Source: Jidongwangia harbinensis (GTDB taxonomy: Bacteria; Actinomycetota; Actinomycetes; Mycobacteriales; Micromonosporaceae). Taken from it: 64,000 nt of DNA. The translations under genes and the position numbers were made by a program. Numbering within the stretch: position 1 is the stretch's first letter; every line of letters starts with the position of its first letter. A model generated the notes under the pieces. The model was not told where the DNA came from and did no database searches. It was given only the letters and a program-made list of their open reading frames with translations. The DNA is taken from contig NZ_JAIWNC010000051.1 of the NCBI RefSeq assembly GCF_020216025.1, positions 16,918-80,917 of the forward strand, written 5' to 3'. This document shows positions 33,673 through 41,730 of this stretch, one piece after another.

Positions 33673-35223
33673 CACCCGCTTCAGCACCTTGTGGCTCGGC
33701 CCCAACGGCAGCGCGTCCACGAACCGCACCTGCCGCGGGTACTTGTGCTTGCCCAGCTTCTGTTTCGCCCAGTCGACGAGTTCCTCCTCGGCCGCCCCGC
33801 CCGGGTTGGGCACGACGACCGCGCAGATCTCCTCGCCCAGGACGTCGTCGGGCACCCCGATCACCGCCACCTGCTGCACCGACGGGTGCCGGGCCAGCGC
33901 CTCCTCCACCTCCCGCGGGTACACGTTGAAGCCGCCGCGGATCACCAGGTCCTTCTTGCGGTCGACGACGGTGACGAAGCCCTGGTCGTCCTTGGTGCCG
34001 AGGTCGCCGCTGCGGAACCAGCCGTCGGTCATGGCCTCCGCGGTGGCCTCCGGCCGGTTGAAGTACCCGGCGAACACGTTGTGCCCGCGGATGACGATCT
34101 CGCCCAGCTCGCCGGTGGGCACGAACTCGATGCGATCCTCGACCTCGGCCCGGGCGATCTCCACCTCGACGCCCCAGATCGCGTGCCCGATGCTGCCCGG
34201 CCGGGTACCGAAGACCGGCTGGTTCGTGGTCGCGGTCGGGGAGGTCTCGGACAGGCCGTACCCCTCGTAGATCGGCGCGGAGAACAGGTCCGCGAACCTC
34301 TCCAGCACCGCCACCGGCAGCGACGCGCCGCCGGACGAGCCGAACCGTAGCTTTGGGAGCTTTCGCCTTTGGTTTTCCGCCGCGGGTGAGCTCAGCGGGC
34401 GGTCCGCGGTGGCGGCGGCCTGGAGCAGGCCGATGTACATCGTCGGTACGCCGTGGAAGATCGTCACCCGCTCGCGCACCATCAGCTCGAGCGCCGCCTC
34501 GCCGGTGAACCGGGCCAGCAGGACGACCGTGGCACCGAGCCGGAACGCGGCGTTCATCGCGACGGTCTGGCCGTACGTGTGGAACAGCGGCAGGCAACCC
34601 AGCATCACGTCGTCGGCGCTCACGTCGTGGACGTCGAACGCGTTCACCGTCGCGTTCATCACCAGGTTGAGGTGGGTGAGCAGGGCGCCCTTCGGTTCGC
34701 CGGTGGTGCCGCTGGTGTAGAACACCACCGCGGTGTCCTCCGCCTCCCGGGTGACGTACGTGTGCAGCGGCTCGACCTCGGCGGACACGTCCTCCAGGCG
34801 GGTGGGTGCGTCGGCGAGCCCGGGCGGCGTCGGGCCCACGCTGACCAGCCGGGTGCCGGTGGCCTGTGCGGCGGCCGCGCCCAGGGCGAGCTGGCTGCTG
34901 TGCGCGACCAGCACGTCGGTGCCGCTGTCGCGCAGCGTGTACGCCACCTCCTCCGCGCCGAGCAGCAGGTGCACCGGCACGATCCGGGCGCCCACGGCGA
35001 GCGCCGCGTAGTAGACCCGCGGAAAGTCGAGCACGTTGGGGATCAGGACGGCCACGGTGTCGCCCGGGCCGACGCCGAGCGCCCGCAGCCCGGCCGCGTA
35101 CGACCGGGCCTGGTGCCACAGCTCCGCGTAGGTGACCCGGGTGGCGCCGTCGACCACGGCGACCTTGTCCGGGTACCGCCGCGCGCCCTCCGCCAGAATC
35201 ATCGCCAACGACAGCACGGTCAC
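33637..35223 (-). CDS. Acyl-CoA synthetase (AMP-forming), long-chain type
   Basis: 528-residue adenylate-forming ligase that activates a carboxylic acid to its CoA thioester. A3 motif is VVFYTSGTTGEPKGALLTH. A5 is YEGYGLSETSP. A7/A8 are GWFRSGDLGTKDDQGFVTVVDRKKDLVIRGG. The catalytic Lys lies in LPLGPSHKVLKRVLR (GPSHK instead of the more usual GK). A Lys-rich insert (ENQRRKLPKLRFGSSGG) precedes A4. It starts with a GTGA overlap on the acyl-CoA dehydrogenase gene, so ligase and dehydrogenase are co-translated steps of one degradation pathway. Confidence 0.93.
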   Translation of the reverse strand: MTVLSLAMILAEGARRYPDKVAVVDGATRVTYAELWHQARSYAAGLRALGVGPGDTVAVLIPNVLDFPRVYYAALAVGARIVPVHLLLGAEEVAYTLRDSGTDVLVAHSSQLALGAAAAQATGTRLVSVGPTPPGLADAPTRLEDVSAEVEPLHTYVTREAEDTAVVFYTSGTTGEPKGALLTHLNLVMNATVNAFDVHDVSADDVMLGCLPLFHTYGQTVAMNAAFRLGATVVLLARFTGEAALELMVRERVTIFHGVPTMYIGLLQAAATADRPLSSPAAENQRRKLPKLRFGSSGGASLPVAVLERFADLFSAPIYEGYGLSETSPTATTNQPVFGTRPGSIGHAIWGVEVEIARAEVEDRIEFVPTGELGEIVIRGHNVFAGYFNRPEATAEAMTDGWFRSGDLGTKDDQGFVTVVDRKKDLVIRGGFNVYPREVEEALARHPSVQQVAVIGVPDDVLGEEICAVVVPNPGGAAEEELVDWAKQKLGKHKYPRQVRFVDALPLGPSHKVLKRVLRQRFAEQPGG

Positions 35224-36392
35224 GAGAGGTGCCCTCCGATCTTGGTATACCCGCGCAGCAGGTCACGGGAAATGATCAGGCGCTGCATCTCGTCGGTGCC
35301 CTCGTAGATGCGCATCAACCGGACCTGCCTGTACCACCGCTCGATCGGCAACTCTCGGGTGTAGCCCATGCCACCGTGGATCTGCATGACCCGGTCGACC
35401 ACATTGTTCACCATGGCCGCGCCGAACAGCTTGGCGTGCGACGACGCGTGCCGCGGGTCTTCGCCCTGGTCAACGGTCCATGCCGCCTTCAGGATGAGCC
35501 AGCGGGCCGCCTCCAGCTCCACTTCCGAGTCGGCGATCATCCATTGGATTGCCTGGTTCGACCCGATCGGCTTCCCGAACGTCTCGCGCGTGTTGGCGTA
35601 CTCGATCGCCATGCCCAGCGCCCGCTCGGCGATGCCGACCGCGTTGGACGGGATCAGGTAGCGGCCCCGGCCGATCCATTTCATGCCCAGCTCGAAGCCC
35701 TGCCCGATCTCGCCGAGCACGTTGCGGCCGGGCACCCGCACGTTGTCGAAGACCAGCGCGGCCGGCCCGCCCTCGCCCATCGTCTGGATCGGCTCGGAGG
35801 TCCAGCCCATCGCGCGGTCGACCAGGAACGCGGTGGTGCCGCCGCCGCGCACGCCCTTGTCCCGGTCGGTCACCGCGACCACGATGGCGAAGTCCGCGTC
35901 GTTGCCGTTGGTGATGAACGTCTTCTCGCCGTTGAGCACCCAGTCGTCGCCGTCCCGGCGCGCGCTCAGCCGGATGTTCGCGGCGTCCGACCCGGCGCCC
36001 GGCTCGGTGATCGCGAAGCAGGAGATCCGGGTCCCCTCGATCGTCGGGATCAGGTATTCCTGCTTCTGCTCCTCGTTGCAGTAGTAGAGGATGTTGTCCG
36101 CCTCGCCGCCGAACGAGAACTGGACCCAGGTCCGGCCGACCTCGGTCCAGAGCAGCGACTGCAGGACGGCCGGCAGGTCCATCCCGCCGTACTCCTCCGG
36201 GGTGCCGAGGCCCCAGAAGCCGAACTTTCTCGCCTTCTGCCGCAGCTCGACCAGCTCGCTGCGCTCCAGGCCGGGCCGCCCGGCCCGCTCCCGGCGCAGC
36301 GCCTCCGGTTCAAGCGGCATGACCTCGCGGGTGATGAATTGGCGGGCGGTGTCACGAACCGCGCGTTCCTCGTCGGTGAGCGAGAAGTCCAT
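35220..36392 (-). CDS. Acyl-CoA dehydrogenase
   Basis: 390-residue flavoenzyme for alpha-beta dehydrogenation of acyl-CoA. FAD/substrate motifs: CFAITEPGAGSDAANI, WVLNGEKTFITNGNDADF, RETFGKPIGSNQAIQWMIAD. The C-terminal motif QIHGGMGYTRELPIERWYRQVRLMRIYEGTDEMQ holds the usual Glu base position (EGT). First gene of an operon with the ligase. TAGTTT stands seven bases upstream of ATG 36392. Divergent from a TetR regulator with a GTGTAA-N4-TAACAC dyad between. Confidence 0.95.
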   Translation of the reverse strand: MDFSLTDEERAVRDTARQFITREVMPLEPEALRRERAGRPGLERSELVELRQKARKFGFWGLGTPEEYGGMDLPAVLQSLLWTEVGRTWVQFSFGGEADNILYYCNEEQKQEYLIPTIEGTRISCFAITEPGAGSDAANIRLSARRDGDDWVLNGEKTFITNGNDADFAIVVAVTDRDKGVRGGGTTAFLVDRAMGWTSEPIQTMGEGGPAALVFDNVRVPGRNVLGEIGQGFELGMKWIGRGRYLIPSNAVGIAERALGMAIEYANTRETFGKPIGSNQAIQWMIADSEVELEAARWLILKAAWTVDQGEDPRHASSHAKLFGAAMVNNVVDRVMQIHGGMGYTRELPIERWYRQVRLMRIYEGTDEMQRLIISRDLLRGYTKIGGHLS

Positions 36393-36408
36393 GCGGCTTA
36401 AACTAGCG

Positions 36409-36424
36409 GTGTAAGTTTTAACAC
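36409..36424. promoter_or_regulatory. Dyad operator GTGTAA-GTTT-TAACAC between ACAD and TetR genes
   Basis: A 16-base near-palindrome just upstream of the -10 (TAGTTT) of the acyl-CoA dehydrogenase operon and 46 bases before the TetR start. Best guess is the binding site of that TetR. Its left half, GTGTAAGTTT, recurs at 49037-49046 in front of the liv operon. Confidence 0.6.
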
Positions 36425-36469
36425 GTCCAGTGCAAGAATCGCATTTCCCGGCGGACGACAGGAGATGGC

Positions 36470-37138
36470 ATGGCCCGGCCCCGGCAGACGCTGCTCACCC
36501 GGCAGCGCATCGTCGAGACGGCCGCCGCCCTGATCGACGCGGAAGGTCTGGAAGCGGTGTCGGTCCGCCGGCTCGCCGCCGAACTCGGCGTCCGCGGCCC
36601 CTCGCTGTACAACCACTTCGCCACCAAGGCGGAGATCATCGACGCGGTGGCTGACGCGGTGATCGCCCAGGTCGACGTGTCCGCGTTCGCCGGCCACGAC
36701 TGGCGTGACGCCCTGCGCCGGTGGGCACACTCGTACCACGAGGTGCTGAGCGCACACCCGAACATCGTGCCGGTGCTGGCGCACGGCCCGGGCCGCCGCC
36801 CGGCCGCGCTGGCGATGGCCGACACCGTCTACGGCGCGCTGATCGACGCGGGCTGGTCGCCGGCCCGGGCCACCCACATCGGCGCCCTCATGCGTTACCT
36901 GGTCACCGGGTCGGCGCTCGGCTCGTTCGCGCTCGGTTTCGCCGGGGACCCCCAGCTGTACGAGCGGTACCCGCACCTGCGCCAGGCGCACCTGCTCGCC
37001 GAACACCAGCACCGGGTGGATGAGGGCGCGTTTACGCTCGGCCTGGAGACGCTCATCGCCGGCCTGGACCGGCTGCACCGCGCTGGTGTTCCAGTGGAGC
37101 GCTCCACTGGAACACCAGCGTCGTTACACGGCCTCTGA
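36470..37138 (+). CDS. TetR-family regulator of acyl-CoA/aldehyde catabolism
   Basis: 222 residues. HTH: LTRQRIVETAAALIDAEGLEAVSVRRLAAELGVRGPSLYNHFATKAEI. The C-terminal ligand domain resembles TetR_C (GALMRYLVTGSALGSFALGF). AGGAG lies upstream of ATG 36470. The protein's last 18 residues (AGVPVERSTGTPASLHGL) are encoded by the palindromic element at 37081-37173. The native C-terminus has therefore probably been replaced or extended. Neighbours are the divergent ACAD/ligase operon and the downstream aldehyde and alcohol dehydrogenases. Confidence 0.92.
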   Translation: MARPRQTLLTRQRIVETAAALIDAEGLEAVSVRRLAAELGVRGPSLYNHFATKAEIIDAVADAVIAQVDVSAFAGHDWRDALRRWAHSYHEVLSAHPNIVPVLAHGPGRRPAALAMADTVYGALIDAGWSPARATHIGALMRYLVTGSALGSFALGFAGDPQLYERYPHLRQAHLLAEHQHRVDEGAFTLGLETLIAGLDRLHRAGVPVERSTGTPASLHGL

Positions 37139-37173
37139 AACGACCGTGGTGTACCACTGGAACACCACGGTCG
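37081..37173 (+). repeat. Composite palindromic element, copy A
   Basis: 37081-37120 is a perfect 40-base palindrome; its right half contains GCTCCACTGGAACACCAGCG. After TCGTTA and a short loop come AACGAC and GTGGTGTACCACTGG. Then 37141-37152 and 37162-37173 form a second palindrome (arms CGACCGTGGTGT). Overall this is four alternating copies of one ~20-base unit. The element covers the TetR stop codon and reaches to 29 bases before the aldehyde dehydrogenase gene. The inverted sister copy is at 52929-53008. Confidence 0.9.
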
Positions 37174-37201
37174 GGTCCCCTTCGATGCGAACGGAGTCCC
37201 G

Positions 37202-38626
37202 ATGACCGCGTCCACCGACGTGATCCTGTCCCGCGACCAGCTGTACATCGGCGGTGCCTGGGTGGCGTCCAGTTCCGCCGACACCATCGCCGTGGAGAAC
37301 CCGGCCACCGAGGAGGTGCTGGGCACCGTGCCGGCCGGCACCGCCGCCGACGTGGACGCGGCCGTCGCCGCCGCCCGCGCCGCGTTCGACGGCTGGGCCG
37401 GCACGCCGATGACCGGACGCGCCGCCGTGCTGGACCGGTTGCACGCCACGCTGGCCGGGCGCGCCGGTGACATCGCCCGCACCGTCGGGCTCGAGCTGGG
37501 CGCGCCGCTCAAGATCGCGCAGCGGGTCCAGGCCGGACTGCCGCTCACCGTGCTCCGCGGGTACGCCGACGCAGCCGCCCGCCCGGCACCCACCGAGACG
37601 ATCGGCAACTCGCTCATCGAACACGAGCCGGTCGGCGTGGTCGGCGCGATCACCCCGTGGAACTATCCGCTGCACCAGATCGTGGCGAAGGTGGCCGCCG
37701 CGCTCGCCGCCGGCTGCCCGGTCGTGCTCAAGCCCAGCGAGCTGACCCCGCTGGTGGCGTACCTGCTGGTCGACGCGGCGGAGGAGGCCGGCGTACCGCC
37801 CGGGGTGCTCAACCTGGTGACCGGCACCGGACCGGTGGTCGGCGCCGCGCTGGCCGGTCATCCGGACGTCGACATGGTCTCGTTCACCGGCTCCACCGCC
37901 ACCGGCCGGGCCGTCGCGCACGCCGCCGCCGACCGGATCGCCCGGGTCGCGCTGGAACTCGGCGGCAAGTCGGCGAACGTGATCCTGGACGACGCGGACC
38001 TGGCCAAGGCGGTGAAGGTCGGGGTCGGCAACGCGTTCCTCAACTCCGGGCAGACCTGCACGGCGTGGTCCCGGATGCTGGTGCACCGCAGCCGCTACGA
38101 CGAGGCGGTCGAGTTGGCGGCCGCGGCCGCCCGCGGCTACCGCACCGGCGACCCGTTCGACTCCTCGACCCGGCTCGGACCGCTGGTCTCCGCGGCCCAG
38201 CGGGACCGGGTCCGCGGATTCCTGGCCCGCACCGACGCCCGGATCGTCACCGGCGGGCTCGACGCCGAGGTGCCCGACCGCGGCTGGTTCGTGGCGCCGA
38301 CCGTCGCCGCCGACGTCGACCCGGACAGCGAACTGGCCCAGGAGGAGATCTTCGGTCCGGTGCTGTCGATCATCGGGTTCGACGACGACGAGGAGGCGGT
38401 GGCGATCGCCAACCACACGCGGTACGGCCTGGCCGGCGCGGTCTGGGGCTCCGACGACCGCGCCCTCGCGGTCGCCCGCCGGATGCGGACCGGCGCGGTG
38501 GACGTCAACGGTGGCGCGTTCAACCCGTTGGCGCCGTTCGGTGGCTACCGGCAGTCCGGCGTCGGCCGCGAACTCGGCGCCTACGGGCTGGCCGAGTTCC
38601 AGCAGGTGAAGGCCATCCAGCGATGA
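37202..38626 (+). CDS. Aldehyde dehydrogenase (NAD(P)+-dependent)
   Basis: 474 residues. Catalytic Asn is in ITPWNYPLHQI. The cofactor motif is FTGSTATGRAVAHAA. Glu is in ALELGGKSANVIL. The nucleophile Cys is in NSGQTCTAWSRML. C-terminal motif EEIFGPVLSIIGFDD. Oxidises an aldehyde to its acid. GGAG stands shortly before ATG 37202. Its stop overlaps the following alcohol dehydrogenase (ATGA). Together they would convert alcohol to aldehyde to acid, the substrate of the nearby acyl-CoA ligase. Confidence 0.95.
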   Translation: MTASTDVILSRDQLYIGGAWVASSSADTIAVENPATEEVLGTVPAGTAADVDAAVAAARAAFDGWAGTPMTGRAAVLDRLHATLAGRAGDIARTVGLELGAPLKIAQRVQAGLPLTVLRGYADAAARPAPTETIGNSLIEHEPVGVVGAITPWNYPLHQIVAKVAAALAAGCPVVLKPSELTPLVAYLLVDAAEEAGVPPGVLNLVTGTGPVVGAALAGHPDVDMVSFTGSTATGRAVAHAAADRIARVALELGGKSANVILDDADLAKAVKVGVGNAFLNSGQTCTAWSRMLVHRSRYDEAVELAAAAARGYRTGDPFDSSTRLGPLVSAAQRDRVRGFLARTDARIVTGGLDAEVPDRGWFVAPTVAADVDPDSELAQEEIFGPVLSIIGFDDDEEAVAIANHTRYGLAGAVWGSDDRALAVARRMRTGAVDVNGGAFNPLAPFGGYRQSGVGRELGAYGLAEFQQVKAIQR

Positions 38627-39708
38627 CCCGGGTCGCCGCCCTGGTGGTGCGCGAGGCGGGTGCCGCCCCCGCCGTCGCGGAGGTGGATCTGCCCGAGGTC
38701 GGGCCCGGACAGGTGCGGGTACGCATCCGCGCGGCCGGGGTCTGCCACTCCGACCTGTCCATGGTCAACGGCACGCTGGAACCGCCGTACCCGCTGGTGC
38801 TGGGTCATGAGGCGGCCGGCCAGGTGGTCGAGGTGGGCGCGGGGGTCAGCCGCACCACGGTCGGCGCGCACGTGGCCCTGAACTGGGCGCCCGCCTGCCG
38901 CCGGTGCTGGTTCTGCACGCACGGCGAGCCGTGGCTGTGTGAACACGGCGCCGGGGCGGCCGCGGTGGCGAACGGCAGCACGGTGGACGGCGCGCCGGTG
39001 CACCTGGCGCTGGGGCTGGGCGCGTTCGCCGAGCAGGTGGTGGTGCCGGAGAACGCGGTGGTCGGCGTACCCGAGGATCTGGATTGGTCTTGGGCCGCGC
39101 TGCTCGGTTGCGCGGTGCTGACCGGGACCGGCGCGGTCCGCAACACCGCCCGGGTGGCGCCCGGCGCGTCGGTGCTGGTGCTCGGGCTCGGCGGGGTGGG
39201 ACTGTCGGTCGTCACGGCGGCCCGTGCGGCCGGCGCGTCACCGGTCATCGCGGTGGACGTCTCGCCGGACAAGAAGGCGCTGGCCGAGGCGGCCGGGGCC
39301 ACCGACTTCGTGGTCGCCGCGGACACGCTGTCCTCCGACGTCCGGCGGCTGACGTCCGGGCGCGGCGCCGACCACAGCTTCGAGTGCGTGGGGCGGGCGG
39401 CGACGATCCGGGCGGCCTGGCGGGCCACCCGGCGCGGCGGCCAGGTCACCGTGGTCGGGATGGGCCGCGCCGACGACCTGGTGCAGTTGAGCGCGCTGGA
39501 CATCTTCTCCTCGGCGCGGACGTTGCGGTCGTCGGTGTACGGCTCGTCCGACCCGGACTCCGAGATTCCGGCGCTGGCCCGGGACGTGGTGGCCGGTGCG
39601 CTGTCGCTGGACCACCTGGTCACCGACCGGATCGGGCTGGGCGACGTGCCGGCGGCGTTCGACCGGATGGCCCGGGGCGAGGGGGCGCGCTCGGTGGTGG
39701 TGTTCTGA
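38623..39708 (+). CDS. Zinc-dependent alcohol dehydrogenase (class III-like MDR)
   Basis: 361-residue medium-chain dehydrogenase. Catalytic zinc ligands: GVCHSDLSMVNG (Cys) and LGHEAAGQVVEVGAGV (His-Glu). The structural zinc lobe is reduced: ACRRCWFCTHGEPWLCEHG supplies four Cys in the usual arrangement. The third catalytic ligand lies in LLGCAVLTGTGAV. Rossmann motif VLGLGGVGLSVVTAA. The preceding aldehyde dehydrogenase overlaps by four bases. Confidence 0.94.
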   Translation: MTRVAALVVREAGAAPAVAEVDLPEVGPGQVRVRIRAAGVCHSDLSMVNGTLEPPYPLVLGHEAAGQVVEVGAGVSRTTVGAHVALNWAPACRRCWFCTHGEPWLCEHGAGAAAVANGSTVDGAPVHLALGLGAFAEQVVVPENAVVGVPEDLDWSWAALLGCAVLTGTGAVRNTARVAPGASVLVLGLGGVGLSVVTAARAAGASPVIAVDVSPDKKALAEAAGATDFVVAADTLSSDVRRLTSGRGADHSFECVGRAATIRAAWRATRRGGQVTVVGMGRADDLVQLSALDIFSSARTLRSSVYGSSDPDSEIPALARDVVAGALSLDHLVTDRIGLGDVPAAFDRMARGEGARSVVVF

Positions 39709-39757
39709 GGGTCGGTCGACATCTCCCGTTTCGAGCCCGTGTGGCGTCGCCGGTGCC

Positions 39758-39867
39758 GGCAGATCTTGGAGGAGTGGGCAGATCTTGGAGGGCGAGACGA
39801 TTCTTGGAGCGAAATGGCCCCCACGAGGGCGAGCAGCCTCCAAGATCTGCCCGAGCCTCCAAGATTT
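39758..39867. repeat. Intergenic array of GGCAGATCTTGGAGG repeats, direct and inverted
   Basis: GGCAGATCTTGGAGG occurs at 39758-39772 and 39777-39791, with a partial GATTCTTGGAG at 39799-39809. The exact inverse, CCTCCAAGATCTGCC, is at 39837-39851, and a partial inverse is at 39855-39867. It lies between the convergent ADH and TetR genes, can fold into a long hairpin, and may serve as a bidirectional terminator. Not coding. Confidence 0.9.
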
Positions 39868-39937
39868 CGGACTGCGAAGGTCGACGATTCGCTTGGCTCC
39901 GCGGCTTTCCGCCTGAACCCGGTACCACCACGGGCGG

Positions 39938-40534
39938 TCACCCCATCTTCGGATGACTGGACAGCAGGGCGGTGACTACCCGGGCCAGTGATCGGCGGGC
40001 GGCCTCCACGTCCAGTTCCATCGAGGTTCGCAGCGTCTCCCAGGTCGGCCACATGCTCACCGCGGTCAGGGCCGCCAGCCGCTCCGGGTCGTCGGCCAGT
40101 TCGGCCGCGAACAGGGTGCGCAGCTCGTCGCGTACCCGCTGGGTGTGCACCTTGCGGTAGCCCTGCAGGGCGGGCGAGAACGGCTCCTTCAGGGCGGCGG
40201 CCTTGGCCGCCGGCGCGATCTGCTCCAGCAGCCGGGCCCGCTGCCGGGTGTACGCGTCGATCCGCTCGGCCAGCGGCAGGTCCGCCGGGATCGGCGCGAA
40301 CGCCGCGTCGCGGTGCTGCAGGATCCGCTCGCCGCTGGCGGCGAACAACGCCTCCATGTCGGCGAAGTGGCTCCACAGGGCGCGCAGCGAGACGCCGGCC
40401 AGCTTGGCGATGCGGTCCGCGGTGGGGCGCAGGTCGCCGTCGGTGATCAGCTTGACGTGGGCGTCCACGATCGCGTTGCGGGTGCGTTCCGAGCGGGCCG
40501 TGCGGCCGTCGACGCGCGGGGACGAACTGGTCAT
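39938..40534 (-). CDS. TetR-family regulator
   Basis: 198 residues. HTH at about 17-65: RTRNAIVDAHVKLITDGDLRPTADRIAKLAGVSLRALWSHFADMEAL. The helical C-terminal domain includes LLEQIAPAAKAAALKEPFSP. It is the last gene of the SDR-SDR-phosphotransferase-ACAD operon. Its ATG overlaps the ACAD stop by one base (TGATG). It probably controls that operon. Confidence 0.93.
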   Translation of the reverse strand: MTSSSPRVDGRTARSERTRNAIVDAHVKLITDGDLRPTADRIAKLAGVSLRALWSHFADMEALFAASGERILQHRDAAFAPIPADLPLAERIDAYTRQRARLLEQIAPAAKAAALKEPFSPALQGYRKVHTQRVRDELRTLFAAELADDPERLAALTAVSMWPTWETLRTSMELDVEAARRSLARVVTALLSSHPKMG

Positions 40535-41730
40535 CACACGCTCCGGTAGCGGTTGAGCTCTCGGCGGGCGAGCGACCGCTTGTGCACCTCGTCCGGGCCG
40601 TCCGCCAGGCGCAGCGTACGGGCCGAGGCCCAGAGCCGGGCCAGCGGCGTGTCCTGGCCGACACCCGCCGCGCCGTACGTCTGGATCGCCTTGTCGAGGA
40701 TCCACTCGACGGTCCGCGGGGTGGCGATCTTGATGGCCTGGATCTCGGTGTGCGCGCCCCGGTTGCCGACCGTGTCCATCAGCCAGGCCGCCTTGAGCAC
40801 CAGCAGGCGGGCCTGTTCGATGCGCACCCGGGACTCGGCGATCCAGTCCTGCACCACGCCCTGGTCGGCCAGCGGCGTGCCGAACGTGGTGCGGTCCAGC
40901 GCGCGCCGGCAGATCAACTCGACGGCGCGCTCGGCCATGCCGATCAGCCGCATGCAGTGGTGGATCCGGCCGGGACCGAGCCGCGCCTGGGAGATGGCGA
41001 AGCCGGAACCCTCGGTGCCGATCAGGTTGGCGGCCGGTACGCGGACCCCGTCGAACGTCATCTCGGCGTGCCCGCCGTGGTCGCCGTCGTCGTAGCCGAA
41101 CACCGTCATGCCGCGGTGCACGGTCAGCCCGGGGGCGTCCCGGGGCACCAGCACCATGCTCTGCTGCAGGTGGCGCGGTGCGTCCGGGTCGGTCTTGCCC
41201 ATCACGATGAAGATCTGGCAGTCCGGGTTCATCGCGCCGGAGATGTAGAACTTGCGGCCGGTGATGACGTACTCGTCGCCGTCGCGGACGATCCGGGTGC
41301 CGATGTTGGTGGCGTCGGACGAGGCGACCTGGGGCTCGGTCATCGCGAACGCCGACCGGATGGTGCCGTCGAGCAGCGGGCGCAGCCAGCGCTGCTGCTG
41401 GTCGGGGGTGCCGAACTCGCTGAGCACCTCCATGTTGCCGGTGTCCGGGGCGGCGCAGTTCAGTGCGGCCGGTGCGATCGCGGGGCTGCGGCCGGTGATC
41501 TCGGCGAGCGGGGCGTACTGCACGTTGGTCAGGCCGGCGCCGTGTTCGCCGGGGAGGAAGAGGTTCCACAGCCCGGCGCGGCGGGCCGCGGCCTTCAGGT
41601 CCGCCAGGATCGGCGGCGGGCGCCAGCCGTCCGCGTGGAAGCCGGCCTCGGCCGGGTACACGTGCTCGTCCATGAACGCGAGGAGCCGCTTGCGGTAGTC
41701 CTCGGTGGTGTCGTCGAATCCGAAGTCCAT
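40534..41730 (-). CDS. Acyl-CoA dehydrogenase, ACAD10/11-like
   Basis: 398 residues. FAD-binding motifs AFAMTEPQVASSDATNI and YVITGRKFYISGAMNPD. The large subfamily-specific motif FGYDDGDHGGHAEMTFDGVRVP and the C-terminal YGAAGVGQDTPLARLWASAR match the group that is paired with phosphotransferase-like proteins. Here too an aminoglycoside-phosphotransferase-fold gene lies directly upstream with a one-base overlap. Likely substrates are medium/long or branched acyl-CoAs. Confidence 0.95.
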   Translation of the reverse strand: MDFGFDDTTEDYRKRLLAFMDEHVYPAEAGFHADGWRPPPILADLKAAARRAGLWNLFLPGEHGAGLTNVQYAPLAEITGRSPAIAPAALNCAAPDTGNMEVLSEFGTPDQQQRWLRPLLDGTIRSAFAMTEPQVASSDATNIGTRIVRDGDEYVITGRKFYISGAMNPDCQIFIVMGKTDPDAPRHLQQSMVLVPRDAPGLTVHRGMTVFGYDDGDHGGHAEMTFDGVRVPAANLIGTEGSGFAISQARLGPGRIHHCMRLIGMAERAVELICRRALDRTTFGTPLADQGVVQDWIAESRVRIEQARLLVLKAAWLMDTVGNRGAHTEIQAIKIATPRTVEWILDKAIQTYGAAGVGQDTPLARLWASARTLRLADGPDEVHKRSLARRELNRYRSV

